Positions 44,836 through 56,884 of a stretch of DNA of 64,000 bases are shown in pieces. Under the pieces are notes generated by a model that was given only the letters and a program-made list of their open reading frames with translations, did no database searches and was not told the origin of the DNA. The position numbers and the translations under genes were made by a program. The stretch is from NCBI GenBank assembly GCA_930367205.1, contig OV884011.1, forward strand, positions 119,843,866 to 119,907,865, in the 5' to 3' direction. The stretch is from Acanthosoma haemorrhoidale (lineage: Eukaryota > Arthropoda > Insecta > Hemiptera > Acanthosomatidae). Numbering within the stretch: the stretch's first letter is position 1; each line of letters starts with the position of its first letter.

Positions 44836-45899
44836 TAACTGAAGATAATTCTTATTGGGAAGAGCCCCTGCTTCGAGTTCCAAATTTTATCTTTGGCTGT
44901 TCATTACTATTGTCAATTATCTTATGATCATTCATGCTCATCTGTCAAATATCATGATCATCTTATGAAGAAACGAAAAAACCAACCTAATCGTCAAAAT
45001 CGCCACAAAAGTATGCTACCTACTATGAACTTGGTTGACTATTTCTGTGCTTTAGTTGTATGGGGACATTGACATGTCATATTCAACAAAGTCATTGATG
45101 TATGAAACCATTTGATTAGGTAAAATAAATAAAAATAAAATAAAAAAAATAAATAAAAAATAGTATCTGGAAACGAACTGATATCTAATAACTAATCGAT
45201 GGACGGCATTTTCAAAAGCCAAACGATAATTATTCATTCATAACAGTAACACAAACGCAAAATTTCCGGAAAACCAAAATATAGAACGACGAGCGTCATC
45301 GCTTTCTATCATTGAATGAGAAAACAAATGAGGCGGGTATTGGTACAGCTTACTGAGGCCATCGCTATGTTGTCTAAAATCAATGGTCACTTTTATTACA
45401 GTAAAAAAGTCAAACTCACCCCAATTGGCTGGACAAGAGAACACATTTTGAAGTAAGCAATTCATCTAAAATCGAGGGCATGCAAACTTTTGTACACTCT
45501 TTGTATGAAGACGACGAGTGAGTACACATAACATAGCAGACGGTGGGGTGGCCGGGATTCCAACGAATGTTGTGATGAGAGGGAACAACGAGACAAAAAA
45601 GTCAACCGACATGAAAAAATAAAGGAAACAGCATCTCCTGATCGGCTAAGTCTATTTAGTTTTAGTTTTTCAAAGGTTTTCTTGCCAGTATAGTTTGTTT
45701 GAAATTCCTTTCATTTTATTATTTTAAGATTAGATAAATTAATAACCCAAAATTTGTTCCATATTAATTATGCAGTCCAATTCTTTAAAGCTTTTTTATT
45801 TGGGTCAAGTAACATTGCTAGTTATTTTTATTTAGCTTTTAAAAATTTGAATGATTTTTTTTTTTTCCTAAGCTCTCTAATTAGAAGATTAAGGATGAG
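44836..45899. other. AT-rich DNA without a recognisable gene
   Basis: A 75-codon minus frame (45465-45238) has no recognised motif. Simple AAATAAAAT repeats occur near 45120-45160. Nothing else supported. Confidence 0.4.
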
Positions 45900-45949
45900 G
45901 GGGAAATGAAGGAAGATTTGGGTGAAGCCTTGTACTAGCAGTATCTACT

Positions 45950-46735
45950 TTAAGGTGGTGTGAGAGAATTAAGTAGTGTGGGAAGCCTTGGTTGGTTGTT
46001 GCGGTACAATGGTGAGAGTCCACTGGTGGCTGGGCCTAGAGTCTCTCTAGGCATGTGGTGCAGTCTTATTTAGTTGGATAGCAGTGATGGGTGCCACTTA
46101 GAGGCTTGTTGTTGGTGGGCCAAGCGCCGTGATTTCCACCATTTGGTCTGCTTTACTAGATCTTGTGAGTTGCCATCGTGCCGGTAGTGGTGGGGGTGTC
46201 ATGTCTTGGAATAGAGGGTTTAGACTATGTTTCATCGATTCGACGAACTTTATGTGTCTTCTTTTGATGGCTTCGATGATGGTGGGACCTCGAACTTTTC
46301 GTGCATGTCAGAAGCCTTCATTTTATGAAAAGGGGTATGCCATACGCATACGATATGCCGTGCGCAGGATGTTGTTCTGGAAGCTCTGGAGTCGAGTTAT
46401 GGTGCTGGCGTGTAAGAATCGAAAGAGTGGTGTCCCAAACAGTAGAGCTGGCCTCAGGACGCTCTTATATATTAAGAGTTTCAGTGAAAGGGGTATAGCC
46501 TGGCTTGTGATGTGATGCTGGAGAGAGTAGTAAGTCCTACGTACTCTTTTCAACTTCTTCTGCAAGTGTGTGCCGAACGTCATGTGTCTGCCTAGGTTGA
46601 TGCCTAGGTATCAGATGCTGTAGGCAAGTTTGCATTCAGTCCCGTCTATGGTGAAGCTGGGTGGACGCTTTCTTTTCCGTGCTTTTCCATCACGTTCTCG
46701 ATGCGTGAATGATGGATCATCTGTTATTTTAACTG
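45950..46735 (-). pseudogene. Jockey-like family B, end of RT and C-terminal region
   Basis: Minus strand from about 46690: 'KRKRPPSFTIDGTECKLAYS' (shared with 6385-6597), then 'YLGINLG', 'THLQKKLKRVRRTYYSLQHH', 'PLSLKLLIYKSVLRPALLFG' and 'QSFQNNILRTAYRMRMAYPF', before frameshifts. About 350 bp further toward 45950 still reads as C-terminal tail in pieces. No active-site region is present. Confidence 0.8.
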
Positions 46736-48210
46736 TTCTCCATTACTTTTGGGTGTTATTTTTTGAGTGGCGCTGACAGTTTGCAAAGTGGTGGGTAATT
46801 AGCCAATATCTTCCCCTTCTTTTCTTACACCTCACTTCCTCCCAAAAGCTGCACTTCAATCCTTTCACCTTCTTCTTAACCGGATCCATCTAGGTAAGCA
46901 ATAATACTTTATTCGTTAACCTACAAGAAAACTCACCTTATTTTATCTATCCGTTCTCTGATTTTTATAGAGTAACTTGCCATCGTGTGTTCTCACTTCT
47001 TGCTAACTCACATCTGTAAGACTAGAACCGTTTACAGATTTTGAGTTTTTATCCGGCTCTGCTCCGTAGTGTGGACGCAGATGGGTTCGCGCAACATGTT
47101 TTCGTTATCATAGCCTCTAACCCATATGAAATAAAAGATAGTTGAAAAAAAGCCGGGCGCAAGTGTTACACAGTTCACCCACATGGGATTATAAGGCATC
47201 GGTGATCCGCTAACGTCAGCTGTAAGACGATAGCGAGGCCGCTTGCGATGTTTGCTGGGCCACTGTCAACATTGACCGACTCGGCGCCCTAGTGTAAACA
47301 TCTCCGGGAGACAGCGGCAAAGGAGTGATCCATCCAGATAATCCCCTTTAAAATTCGGCAATGCCAAAGGATCTACCATTGAACGGAGAATAGTAAATAT
47401 ATTAGCAGTAACAAACCCTAGTTGTGTGACATTTTTACACTTGATAACATACACACTAATCGTTTTCTCTCCCTGAACGAATTCATTGGAACAATATTTT
47501 AGTGGAGTCTGATTCTCCGCCATGCACCCATCCTCCCCAGAAAAGGGAGGAGATATAAAGATATTTTATTAAACCCACAAAAAATTAAATATCATCTATA
47601 ATTATCTGATTGAATATAGTATGGTATGGTTATTGGTTGTTTTTGTCATATGAAAATCAGAATCCATTGGCCCTTGACAGCCAATGTTGCACAAAAATTT
47701 TATTTTATCGATCCCCCTTCTACTTTATATTAAACGTTCTCCTCTCCATCTCCCCTTCCTTACCCACAAGCAATAAGGAACCTTATTATTCTACAGGAAT
47801 AACTAATATCTAAGAGATCAAGAGCCCTTAATAAAACTTTCTTTTATCCAAGCTGTTTTTTTTTTTTATCAGAATTAATATATTTATTCATGGAACTCAG
47901 TATTGGAGAAATCCATTTCTCATCCTTATAAGTTTCTTAACCATTCTGTTTTATATTTATTTTACAAAGCTCTTCATAAAAAAAACAAGTATTGTAATGT
48001 CCTGGATTTAAATAATAACATTCAAACTTTTAATCAAATCGAGTGCCTTGGTCAACCCTTGAAGGAATGATGCAAATGTAATCATTGTGAAAAAGACATA
48101 CAAATCTAAACCTAGCTTTCCATCATATCATACCAGAGTACCCAATAAGCTATTCAACAATGAAAATGGTTATCAGAACTAGATTCACTCAATAAATAAG
48201 CCTACTTTGG
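46736..48210. other. No recognisable gene
   Basis: Around 47050-47350 the sequence is GC-richer, with an 85-codon minus frame (47523-47266) that I cannot assign. The remainder is AT-rich. No terminal repeats seen. Confidence 0.35.
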
Positions 48211-48346
48211 AACTCTGGTTACTTTTTTTTTTTTTTTTTTTTTTTTTGCCCTTCCTGAGGCTGAGCCTCAAACGGGCTTACCCTACGAGCCCGTGAAGCG
48301 AGCTCATGGGGTTACGTAGCCTGTGGTGCGCAAAACTCTGGTTACT
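48211..48346 (-). mobile_element. 110-bp retroposed insertion with 13-bp target duplication
   Basis: AACTCTGGTTACT occurs perfectly at 48211-48223 and 48334-48346. Between them, read on the minus strand, lies 'TTGCGCACCACAGGCTACGT', two perfect hairpins (ACGGGCT/AGCCCGT, 48272-48294; TGAGGCT-G-AGCCTCA, 48256-48270) and a 24-A tail (48247 to 48224). The poly(A) and duplication show insertion by a LINE machinery. Its 5' end matches the minus strand at 62027-61998. It is a SINE or the extreme 3' end of a LINE. Confidence 0.85.
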
Positions 48347-48574
48347 AGTAATACTAATTTAAATATGGGAAACATTAAATATGTTTTAAATATAGTCAAC
48401 AAATATGAGAATTTAATCTAACGCAAGCTACCAGGTATTTGTTCGATAATAATAGGGCGAGTCATAAAAAATTACCGATTTCGTTTTCTTGGAAATTGCA
48501 ATCCACTGGTCGGCTTTATATGGTTTTCAAATCCAATTAAGTTTGATATCACTTTAATCTTTTTATTATACTAA

Positions 48575-49033
48575 GTTATATGATTTTATTGTGCTAAAAT
48601 TACAATCTGCCTTGCTAGGCAATAAGTAATTAAGATATACTATCATTCATACCATATTTACATTTCATCATTCACTCGCTCATTCATGCAATATTTACAG
48701 ACAGCCCAGAGGCCTCCCAAGTCCACATGCGAAGTAGAAAGCGGAGTCTTGGGAAGTCCCCCACGCTCCTCCGTCAGCCGCGTCACCGGATACTAGCCAG
48801 TGGAGACTGACCAAGAGCGCGAGAGCCACAGACGCTCAGGACATGATTGGAGAAACTGGCCATTGCCAGGACTCCCACTGTCACTCGATTATAGCAGGTC
48901 ACGAGGCCACTGCCGTTCCAGTCTCCGAGGAGGATTATAGGGATGAGTGACGCAGTGCAGTGACTGTGCTACGGGATTAGGGTGGTTGGAAAGGCTACTG
49001 TGGAATTTCATAAACTTGGAAGGGATGAGAGAA
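48575..49033 (-). mobile_element. Jockey-like family A, short 3' end copy
   Basis: Minus strand from about 49028: the last ~45 codons of ORF2, frame preserved in blocks (compare 'FKFMKFHS' and 'NHPNPVAQSL' at 39.3 kb), then the same 3' UTR as at 38.94-39.24 kb, ending 'GGCAGATTGTAATTTTAGCA' and 'CAATAAAA'. TATACTAA lies just outside both ends (48567-48574 and 49034-49041), a probable 8-bp target duplication. Confidence 0.8.
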
Positions 49034-49194
49034 TATACTAAATGAATTTGTAAACAAAATGATCTCGTGTTGCCTTTTGTTTTGTCTTAGCATTCGGTTA
49101 AACATGACACTAAATTTAATATTGGTACTATTACGTCATTTCGCGATTCGAAGAAGAGAATGCTGTTTTTGAAAAGACTTTGAGTAGATAGTTC

Positions 49195-49870
49195 TAGAAA
49201 TTTAAACTGGTGACATCAGCTTGACAGGAAGATGGTTCTGGACGAAAATCATCATTCGGTGAGGAAGCTCTGCGGAAGTCAGTTGAGGCAGACCCAACGA
49301 AAAGTGTTCGGGAATTGAAAAGAGAGCTTGGAGTTTCCCAATACACCATGAATCGTGGGCTGCATAACTTGGGAAAAGTGAATCGCTCATAAGAAGTGGT
49401 TGTCCATGAGTTGACCTCGACGCCGAGTAGAAATTTATTAAAACCTTTTGAAAAATACAAATGACCACCGTTTCATTAAAAACATTGTTATTTGCGATGA
49501 ACAGTGGATATATTGGAGGAACCATAAGACCAAGTAACAATGGTTAGACTGGACTCAACGAAAAAAATTCAATGATCTCTGTATTTTGGAATTCAATTCA
49601 GTAGGTCGAAACATTGATGTAGAAAGTTTTATCACTTTTGGTTATATAGTTTTAAAGAATATATGATGTTGTGACCAAGCGTGTTACCCCGGATTAGTTA
49701 ACCTTTTAGGGTTTTGCTTCAACAAGATAACTCCTGACCACACACTTCTCTTTATATGAAAACAAATTTCGGAACTGGATGGGATTGAGCTTCCCCTCTT
49801 GACCTGATTACAGTCCGAACTTAGCACCTTTCAACTACCATCTTTTCAAGTCATTGGCCGGTTTATCTTG
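49195..49870 (+). pseudogene. mariner-type transposase relic
   Basis: N-terminal helix-turn-helix region: 'SVEADPTKSVRELKRELGVS' and 'HNLGKVNRS', then 'VVVHELT'. Catalytic blocks: 'VICDEQWIYWRNH' (first D), 'VLLQQDNS' followed by a stop and 'PHTSLYMK' (second D, codon 49726-49728), and 'SPNLAPFNYHLFKSLAG', where the third D of the mariner D-D34-D triad has become N (codon 49833-49835). Multiple stops and frameshifts. The protein would have excised and pasted the transposon at TA sites. Terminal repeats not identified. Confidence 0.88.
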
Positions 49871-50190
49871 TCTTTAGCGACGGTTAGCCCGAAAAGGAAC
49901 TGTGAGCATAGTATTAACATACCTCAGCAGTCACATTGGTAACCGAAAAGCAACTACCTACAAATACCAACACGCACAGCAAACACCATCGCTCAATCGC
50001 TATTCCCAAACATTGAAAGTTTTGGTGATGTGTTAAGGGCACTTACCAAATTTATATCAGCGCTAGTCATCGATAGATTGTCCCTCATATCGATTACTAG
50101 GCAATGTCACAGTAACCTTTACAGGGCTATTGTACTTAGGATCTAATTTTAATTGGTTCCTCTCTTCCCGCTTCAGATAAACTTAATCAC

Positions 50191-50760
50191 CTATTTGAAA
50201 GGGGATAAATTGTGCCTTGACTTTATCAAATAGCTTTTTTTTGCATAATCTGCCCTATGAATAATTTTTTCAGCCGATTTTAAATCTAACTCACAATTCC
50301 CAGGGACATGTTCTCGATCTATAATTAATTCACGAGGTCGAGAAACCTTTCTAAACATTAACTCCGTTGGGGATACCTGCTTTACACGATAGGGTCTAGT
50401 ATTTAAAGAAAGCTTAACATCTGCGACTGTCATTCATTTCAGCAACTGTCAACATGTCATTCAACGTTCCCTTAAGTCATTCTACTTGACCATTAGCTCT
50501 ACTGGAACCCGTGGCAAACAAATGAAGTTCTATTTGAGCATTCCAACAAACTCCTTGAAAATCACGTGATGTAAAGCATCGTCCTTGATCTACGACTAGT
50601 CATATCATGTTGCCAAATAAAGAACTAGAAGAGCGTAAAGACTTGATCGCATTATCAGCTTGGAGTTTATGAGTAAGGAAAATAAGAAAATATTTTGTGA
50701 ATGAATCGATAAAGACAAAAAGATGGTCACGCCAATCACTTATTTCTCTAAATTTTCTTG
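50191..50760 (-). pseudogene. Gypsy-type integrase core with readable DD35E
   Basis: Minus strand: 'HLFVFIDSFTKYFLIFLTH' (D codon at 50707-50705), 'VVDQGRCFTSRDFQGVCWN' (D at 50590-50588), then 'LFATGSSRANGQVE' (E at 50482-50480). The last two are 36 codons apart, the D-35-E spacing of retroviral and Gypsy integrases. An 80-codon frame (50433-50191) continues with 'LSLNTRPYRVKQVSPTELMF', the C-terminal motif. Stops after the glutamate break it. It is not the same copy as 42.8 kb. RNase H/RT should lie above 51 kb but is not recognisable. Confidence 0.85.
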
Positions 50761-52619
50761 AGATATATGAATAGGAACCTGAGATTTATTATTTCCCAGC
50801 ACCTGTACCCCGGCGGGTCATTGGCGTAAATTGTTTATATTTGTAGGTGGACTTTGCTTTGTGGAAATGTAGTAGTACCTTCAACGCATTGTTCCCAATC
50901 GATATCGTACTTTCCAATGTACTGGGTGCGCAGGTGCTCTTCCTCTGATCCTTGTAAAATGGGCAATATCTTTTAAATTATTCTTTGCGAGAATTGTAAG
51001 CCCTAAGCATTTTTATCTATGAAATTTTCGATTGGTTTAATAGCACATAAAAAGTCAGAAGCACTAGAAAATATATGTGTTGTAGTGCTAAAATTTATTT
51101 TGATGCGTCTTAGATTGTAGCTCAGCACTAAATATGCTGTACTCGGTTGTTGTTGGATTTTATCTGAGGAGATAACAAAGCGAAGCCAGGTTAATTTTCT
51201 TGAATATTTTTTCATAAATCGCCTCAATGATGGTGCAAATTGAAATTCCACGAAAAATTTTGGTAATTTCAATTTGACGTAAAACATATGTTTCTTATCT
51301 ATTATTTATAGCGTGTCTCTTATCCAGTTTGTTCTTTAAACACCAGAAGAATTGCCGATACTGGATAAATCGGTGAACTAGAAATAATCTGGTCGCATTG
51401 CAGACTCTTTCCTGGCGAGCGAGGACTAGTTGTCACCTTCAGACAAGTCCTATCCTCCGCACTGCTATGCAGCTAACTGTCGCAATGCTCAGACCAGCAC
51501 TTGATGGACTAATAAAGTCAATAAACTACAACAATAAAACGATTGAATTTTGTGTTTATGAAGTGCGTTTAACGTCATTTTATAATACAAAAGCGGAAAT
51601 TCTAGGCAATTTAAGGGCTAACACTTTACTGAAGCTAGAGGTAGGCTCCTCGATCAAATTAGATCAAAATTTATATAGGACACCACCTGGACCCAAACAG
51701 AGTTTAGTAAATTACTAAAACGTTAAACCGGTGAAAAAAGTTGTAATTGGCGTTTGGTTGGATTGTTAATTTACAGTATATTCTTCTTTGATTGATTTCA
51801 ACTTATAAGTTGCACATTTGCAAGATATAAATTTATAACAGTATAAAAATAAAATACCTAAAAATATCCCCTATTGATGTATGCTTTCCGTACGTTTTCC
51901 CACACAACAGATTTGGAAATTATTTCAAAAATTGTCATTTTCAATAACTAGTTTTTCAATTGTGACATGTTTACAAAGAGAAGGCCGCTATGTTAGTAAA
52001 GAGTTAATAGTTTTTTGGGCTATGCTGTTGATGTTTTTCAAAAGAAGGAACTCTTGATTTGATCTCTGACTGTCAGATTTTGTGATCATAAATCCCATGT
52101 TTGACCGTGATAGTGTTACAAGTTAAGTAACCATTTCACTTGCTTGTTAGTAGATGTGTCGTTTTCCTCCCTATGATGTCTAAGCTCATGTTCAGTTCTT
52201 TTCTGTATATATTCTGGTTCCCTCTGAGAAGGCTAGAAAGCTTAGAAGAAAAACTGACACAACATAAATAAAACCTTGAAGGAAGAGTTTATTTTAACTG
52301 GAAAGTGACATATTTTTTCTTACATATTTTCATTCAAATGTAATTTTGTAACAAATGTGTCTTTTTTTCTGTAAAAATAATTGATTCCTGAATTTTTTAT
52401 GCTGCATTATTTTGAATGCTACATTTTTCTTTGAAAATACTAAATTTTGTTTTTGCATCAAGTATTATTTTACATTGATTAATTTTTCATAAAAAAACTT
52501 AGTATTTAGCCGGTATTATTTTGATATGTGCTTATATTTTACTTTAGGAAAACTGTCATAAGAAACAACAGATCGCCATTATGGAAATAAAATGTACAAA
52601 TTTGATTACAAAATTAGCC
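50761..52619. other. No assignable gene; weak LTR-like or pol-linker remains
   Basis: A 94-codon minus frame (51287-51003) may be pol sequence upstream of the integrase, but has no clear motif. At 51398-51718 a 106-codon plus frame overlaps 'AATAAAGTCAATAAACTACA' and 'AATAAAACG', clustered polyadenylation-like signals. I cannot show an LTR. The rest is AT-rich. Confidence 0.3.
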
Positions 52620-53500
52620 GAAAACTAGTATATTACCGATAATTTTGATGGCAACGAATCATGGGAAACTTTACCGAATAATATTGAGAATGATGGAAAC
52701 CATCTTAACAGAGTCGCAAATTCTGAACAAAGTTTCGAAGGTAAATTATTTTCATGAAACATTTGCAAGTTTACTAGTTTCATAACCCTACAACTTTGAT
52801 TATGGCTATCCAATAATTGAAATAACCTTTTTAAAACGAATTTCTTTTTTTTTAAGATTATCTATCATTGAACAAGATTTTTATGGATGACGAAATCAGT
52901 ATCCACCAAATAGCTTGCAGGAACGAGCTGTTGTGACCAATCTAGAATTAATATCATTTTTGAAGTATAGAGTCGTACAGTTTTAATTTTTTTTTTTTTT
53001 TTTAAATTCTCAATATGACAGAAGTATACTATTTTTTATATTCATATAACACCGATAAGGATCCTGATGATTATGAGAGCCAAGAAAGCTCCTCATCAGA
53101 TAAAGAATCACTTAGTGTTTTCCAAGCGAAGAAAATAATCGATTTTTCAAGAGGGGAATGCTGAGGAAAAAATAGAAAACGAAATGAATGTTTATGTATT
53201 AAAAACGTTTAGATTAGCTAAGGAACACTGGTAAGTGTTATATATCAGCTTCTAAATCTGGGAAGTTTTCCAAAGAAAGAGCTGGAAGACAGCGATGCAG
53301 TGAAAAATGTCAATTGAAATGTAACTACAAACGTTCAGAGGATGATAGGAACAAAAATATTCTGTGATCACTGGTCTTGGGCATATTCAAAAGCAACGAA
53401 ACTTCATTCGCAATTTTATTAACGAAGTTACTCCAAGATTTCGACATACCATAAGAAGTAGTATGTGGCCGCAAAACAATGCATTTCATTTTAGTTGTTG
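52620..53500 (+). pseudogene. Broken copy of an uncharacterised insect gene family
   Basis: Pieces in order: 'NFDGNESWETLPNNIEND' (about 52640), ending at a GAAG|GTAAAT donor-like site near 52741; 'DPDDYESQESSSSDKESLS' (about 53060-53120) after an AG acceptor-like site; 'AGRQRCSEKCQLKCNYKRSE' (about 53280-53340); and, one frame over, 'SLGHIQKQRNFIRNFINEVT'. The order of a Cys-rich 'C-x3-C-x3-C' block, 'SEDDR' and 'W-LG-IQ-QR-FI' recalls a multicopy family of unknown function in insects. Stops and a frameshift at about 53355 inactivate it. Family assignment is from memory and tentative. Confidence 0.45.
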
Positions 53501-53562
53501 TTTTTATGCATAGTATCCAGAGCGTCAGACATTTACTTAATAATTTCGCTATTGCACTTGAT

Positions 53563-54036
53563 CTAGTTCTGATTGATTTCTGAGCGGCGATTCGTAAATA
53601 TTAAGCATTTTAGATGCGGTTTGCAGTCATTGTGTTCCCTATCGCAATCCCATCTAGCACAAGATGGGCAAAATAAAATATTGCTAACACTATTTAGGGG
53701 AATACTTAATATTGGGCAATTGTTAATATTGTACGGCAAACTGAAGTGAAACAGCTTTGATAAAATTGTGGTGTTCTGTATCAGAAACGGGAAAGGGATC
53801 GTGTAACTTACAAGAAAGGCAATATCTTGCCGCAGCCGATATCCTGACCTGACAAAGGGACTGACTATAAGGGCGCACATGTAACGAAGGCAGGCTACCT
53901 TAATTTCCGAATCAATGAGCGTAGGAAGGGCCGACAAAGGGCTGCCCACGAAGCTAGAACACAAGGCCCTGATTATACGGCTCCAATAAAAATCCATGTT
54001 GGAGTTGACAGCTAACGTTTTATCGTGGTCCGGCAC
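53563..54036 (-). other. Unassigned 157-codon open frame
   Basis: Longest minus-strand frame in this AT-rich part. The N-terminal half is mixed, and the C-terminal half contains 'ILFCPSCARWDCDREHNDC' with five cysteines. No family recognised, no neighbour in an obvious gene structure and no clear promoter. It could be an exon, a relic or chance. Confidence 0.2.
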
Positions 54037-54852
54037 TGTTTGCCCAAGTCACTGCACGATCAAAGCCATTTTCTCACTTGTAGAGTAAATTTTCTGCGGT
54101 CTGCTGGACCTGTTAGTTTCAGCAAATATTGGCCCCACGGGTTCTCTACTACCGCCCTATGTTACCTTTATAAATTACTGCTATATCAGAACAGTATATA
54201 AGATTATGAGTAAAATGTTGTACATACATCTCCAACTAAAGGGGTGTTTATTTTTTTCAATAAAACGCGATAATTAAAACCAGAAGCAATTACTCTTGTC
54301 GTTATATGTTTCGATGATTGGAACTCTTTATCTGTTCTATGTGACGGCAGTGAGAAGTTTCAAAAATGAAGGCTTTATTCACTGTCCATCTATACGCTGT
54401 TTGCAACAGTATATTAAGAAATAAAAACTTGTGAGGTAAGACAATTGTGGGTGGTCACCAGGGAGGTGCCTGATCACCCTAGCCCTGGTGACAAGTGCGG
54501 ATTGTTCGAGTTAATAATCTGGACAATCATTCCAAGACGGCGTTAATATCTGACTCCATTTATGATAGGTATGTGCCCCGACAATGCACTATGTTCAAGA
54601 GAAGAGGTACAGAGGTTTCATAAAGAATAAGTCAAGTTTTCAGAGTGCGAGCGGAAACGAAGCAGCGTCACGGGTACAGGTCACCAGAGAGTCTGCCAGG
54701 AGAATGGTTTACAGGGCCAGAATCCCTGGGTTAAATATCGTTTCTACTCCCTGCCGGGAGGCTGCGAGGGTCTGATTCGGCGGCGGTTCCCACGCACACA
54801 AGTCACGAGGCGCGTGACCGGTAGAGAGGGCCTAAAAGGGTCGCTAAGTTTA
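54037..54852. other. Less AT-rich stretch, no assignable gene
   Basis: From about 54430 to 54850 composition is closer to neutral, with short inverted segments such as 'CACCAGGG'/'CCCTGGTG' (54456-54495). A 63-codon frame at 54584-54775 is not recognised. Could be a DNA-transposon or SINE remnant. Confidence 0.3.
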
Positions 54853-54945
54853 TGACTGTTTATGGCTGCCAGGTTGTGACCCTTTCATGTCAATGACTGT
54901 TTATGACTGCCAGCCGGTGACCCTTTCCCGTTTATGACTGTTTGG
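54853..54945. repeat. 41-bp tandem repeat, about 2.3 units
   Basis: Units starting TGACTGTTTATG at 54853 and 54894, and a partial at 54935, are spaced 41 bp apart. Each contains 'GCTGCCAG' or 'ACTGCCAG' and 'GTGACCCTTTC'. Confidence 0.8.
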
Positions 54946-56884
54946 CTTCCGCGTTTTATTGCTTACAACTTTTACAATGATTTACATTTAATTATAATAC
55001 ATTTAGTTCCTGTTATTTACTTTTGCTTACAATATATATGCACTAGAGTATGGGTGATTTAACTTATGTAGTTAGCGGTCGCTACAACAATTTTTTAACT
55101 AACCCACCGATGGGCGTGTGTATCCCATAGATTGATTCACGGAAAATTTAGGGATACTGCATAGGAAAATAATGCATTGGAAGTTCAGTGAAGACAGGTA
55201 TACATATGAAAAATATAAAAAAAAACGAAACATCATAAAAAAACATGAGGTGAAAGCTACCTGAGTAGAATCGGGATTTGGAGGTAGCCAAGAATTTTTT
55301 TGAAGTTTGAGAGGCCGGCTAGATAAACTAGGTAAAACTAGATAAACCGGTCAACGACCGTACATATTGGTGTAATACGTGCTACCCAACCAAAAACATT
55401 CAAGAGTGTAAGAACTTGATGGGACAAAAAAAACATACAGTCTATAAAGATGTTCGAAATGGTAGAAAAAAACCCAGTAATAATTATGCTTTATAGAAGA
55501 CAATAAACATTTTGAATAGAGAATCAGTTTGATATTTTAAAGACACAAACATACATTATTACTAGAAGGTCATGCGTAAATCAATTATTCGTGAATGTCC
55601 ACATTTTTGTATTTCTTCCTTAACCATTGAAGTATTAAAAATTGTTATTGTTTTTTCTGTAGAACATTTTGGCATTCCCATCCCTGTTAGAAATTGGAGC
55701 CCTTAATTGTGCGGTATATCAAACCTAACTCAATGTTTTTTACATTTATTACGTATAAAACACACAAACAAATTCAGTGTTAAATAATTACGCTTGGGTA
55801 AATTTAACCGCATGGTGTGCAACAACTAATTTTCATCGAGGAAAATCGGTCTGTAATATAACTTGTTTTAACTAATGTGATTATTGAGAGATTGAAATTG
55901 ATTGTGAAGTGCCCCCCTCCCACCCCATCTGGTTATTCTCCTAATCATCACAACGAGGTGGCTACAAATATCTCCCTAAATATTGCCTCAAACAGTTCCT
56001 CTATATAATACAACGTGGCAAGCTTACCTGATCAGAGCTCAATTATGATTTGAAAATACTTCGGGAATATCAACGCAACATCCCAGTTCAAGACAATCAG
56101 TTTATACAATTTGAACCCAAATATTTCTAAAACACCTAAAACATTTATATTACAGTCATTATTTAGACCACGCATAATTTTTTTTTCTTTTCAATTCCGG
56201 CAAACCTTTCTATGTAATATCCGCAATATAAAAAATCTCAATCCAACCATTGATAGAAAAAATCAAAACAAAAGGTTGCCAATGGGCAAGGAGAAACGTT
56301 TATTTTCCGAACGGTCAATATTGGAGTGAGAGGAAGGGGTGGGGGTCGAGCGCACATCGGAAAAATTGAAAAGACCTTGACGATACCAATTTCCTCCGGT
56401 TCACGGTTTATGGATTATCTCAAAACATTTCTTCCAAACTGACGGAAATTAAACACATTCGTCAACAATAGGAGACCATTTGACTAAAAAAAAAAAAAAT
56501 CACTTCGGCGTTGGAGGTAACTTAAATATCAATACGCCCTAAGCGAGGCGCTATAAATGGAAAGTGGAAGATGTCTAAAGAGTGTAATGTGCCACTTCAC
56601 CGGCCTTGATTCATTTTACTTGGTAGGTCCAATCATTCAGTCTCAGAGAGGCAAGTAACTCTCTCTTTTATATTTTTATTTATTCAAATATTTTTCATTT
56701 CGTAGAATGAATTTTCTCGATATGCGAATAGAGCTGTGCAATTCAATTTGATTTATTATAGAATATCGCTTAAATGTAAATGGTACAATTTTATATTACA
56801 CCCTCTAAAATACAGATCATATGGTCTGATGGTGTATTACTCAATTCATACTCATAGAATGTATACGCCACAAACTAAATGCCC
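54946..56884. other. AT-rich DNA without a recognisable gene
   Basis: Short local repeats such as 'CTAGATAAAC' near 55318-55350. A 72-codon frame at 56111-56329 is not recognised. Nothing else supported. Confidence 0.4.

Noticed and set aside
51398..51718. 106-codon plus-strand frame as a gene or LTR-element gag
   Set aside because: No motif; overlapping polyadenylation-like signals suggest non-coding repeat, but no LTR pair is visible.
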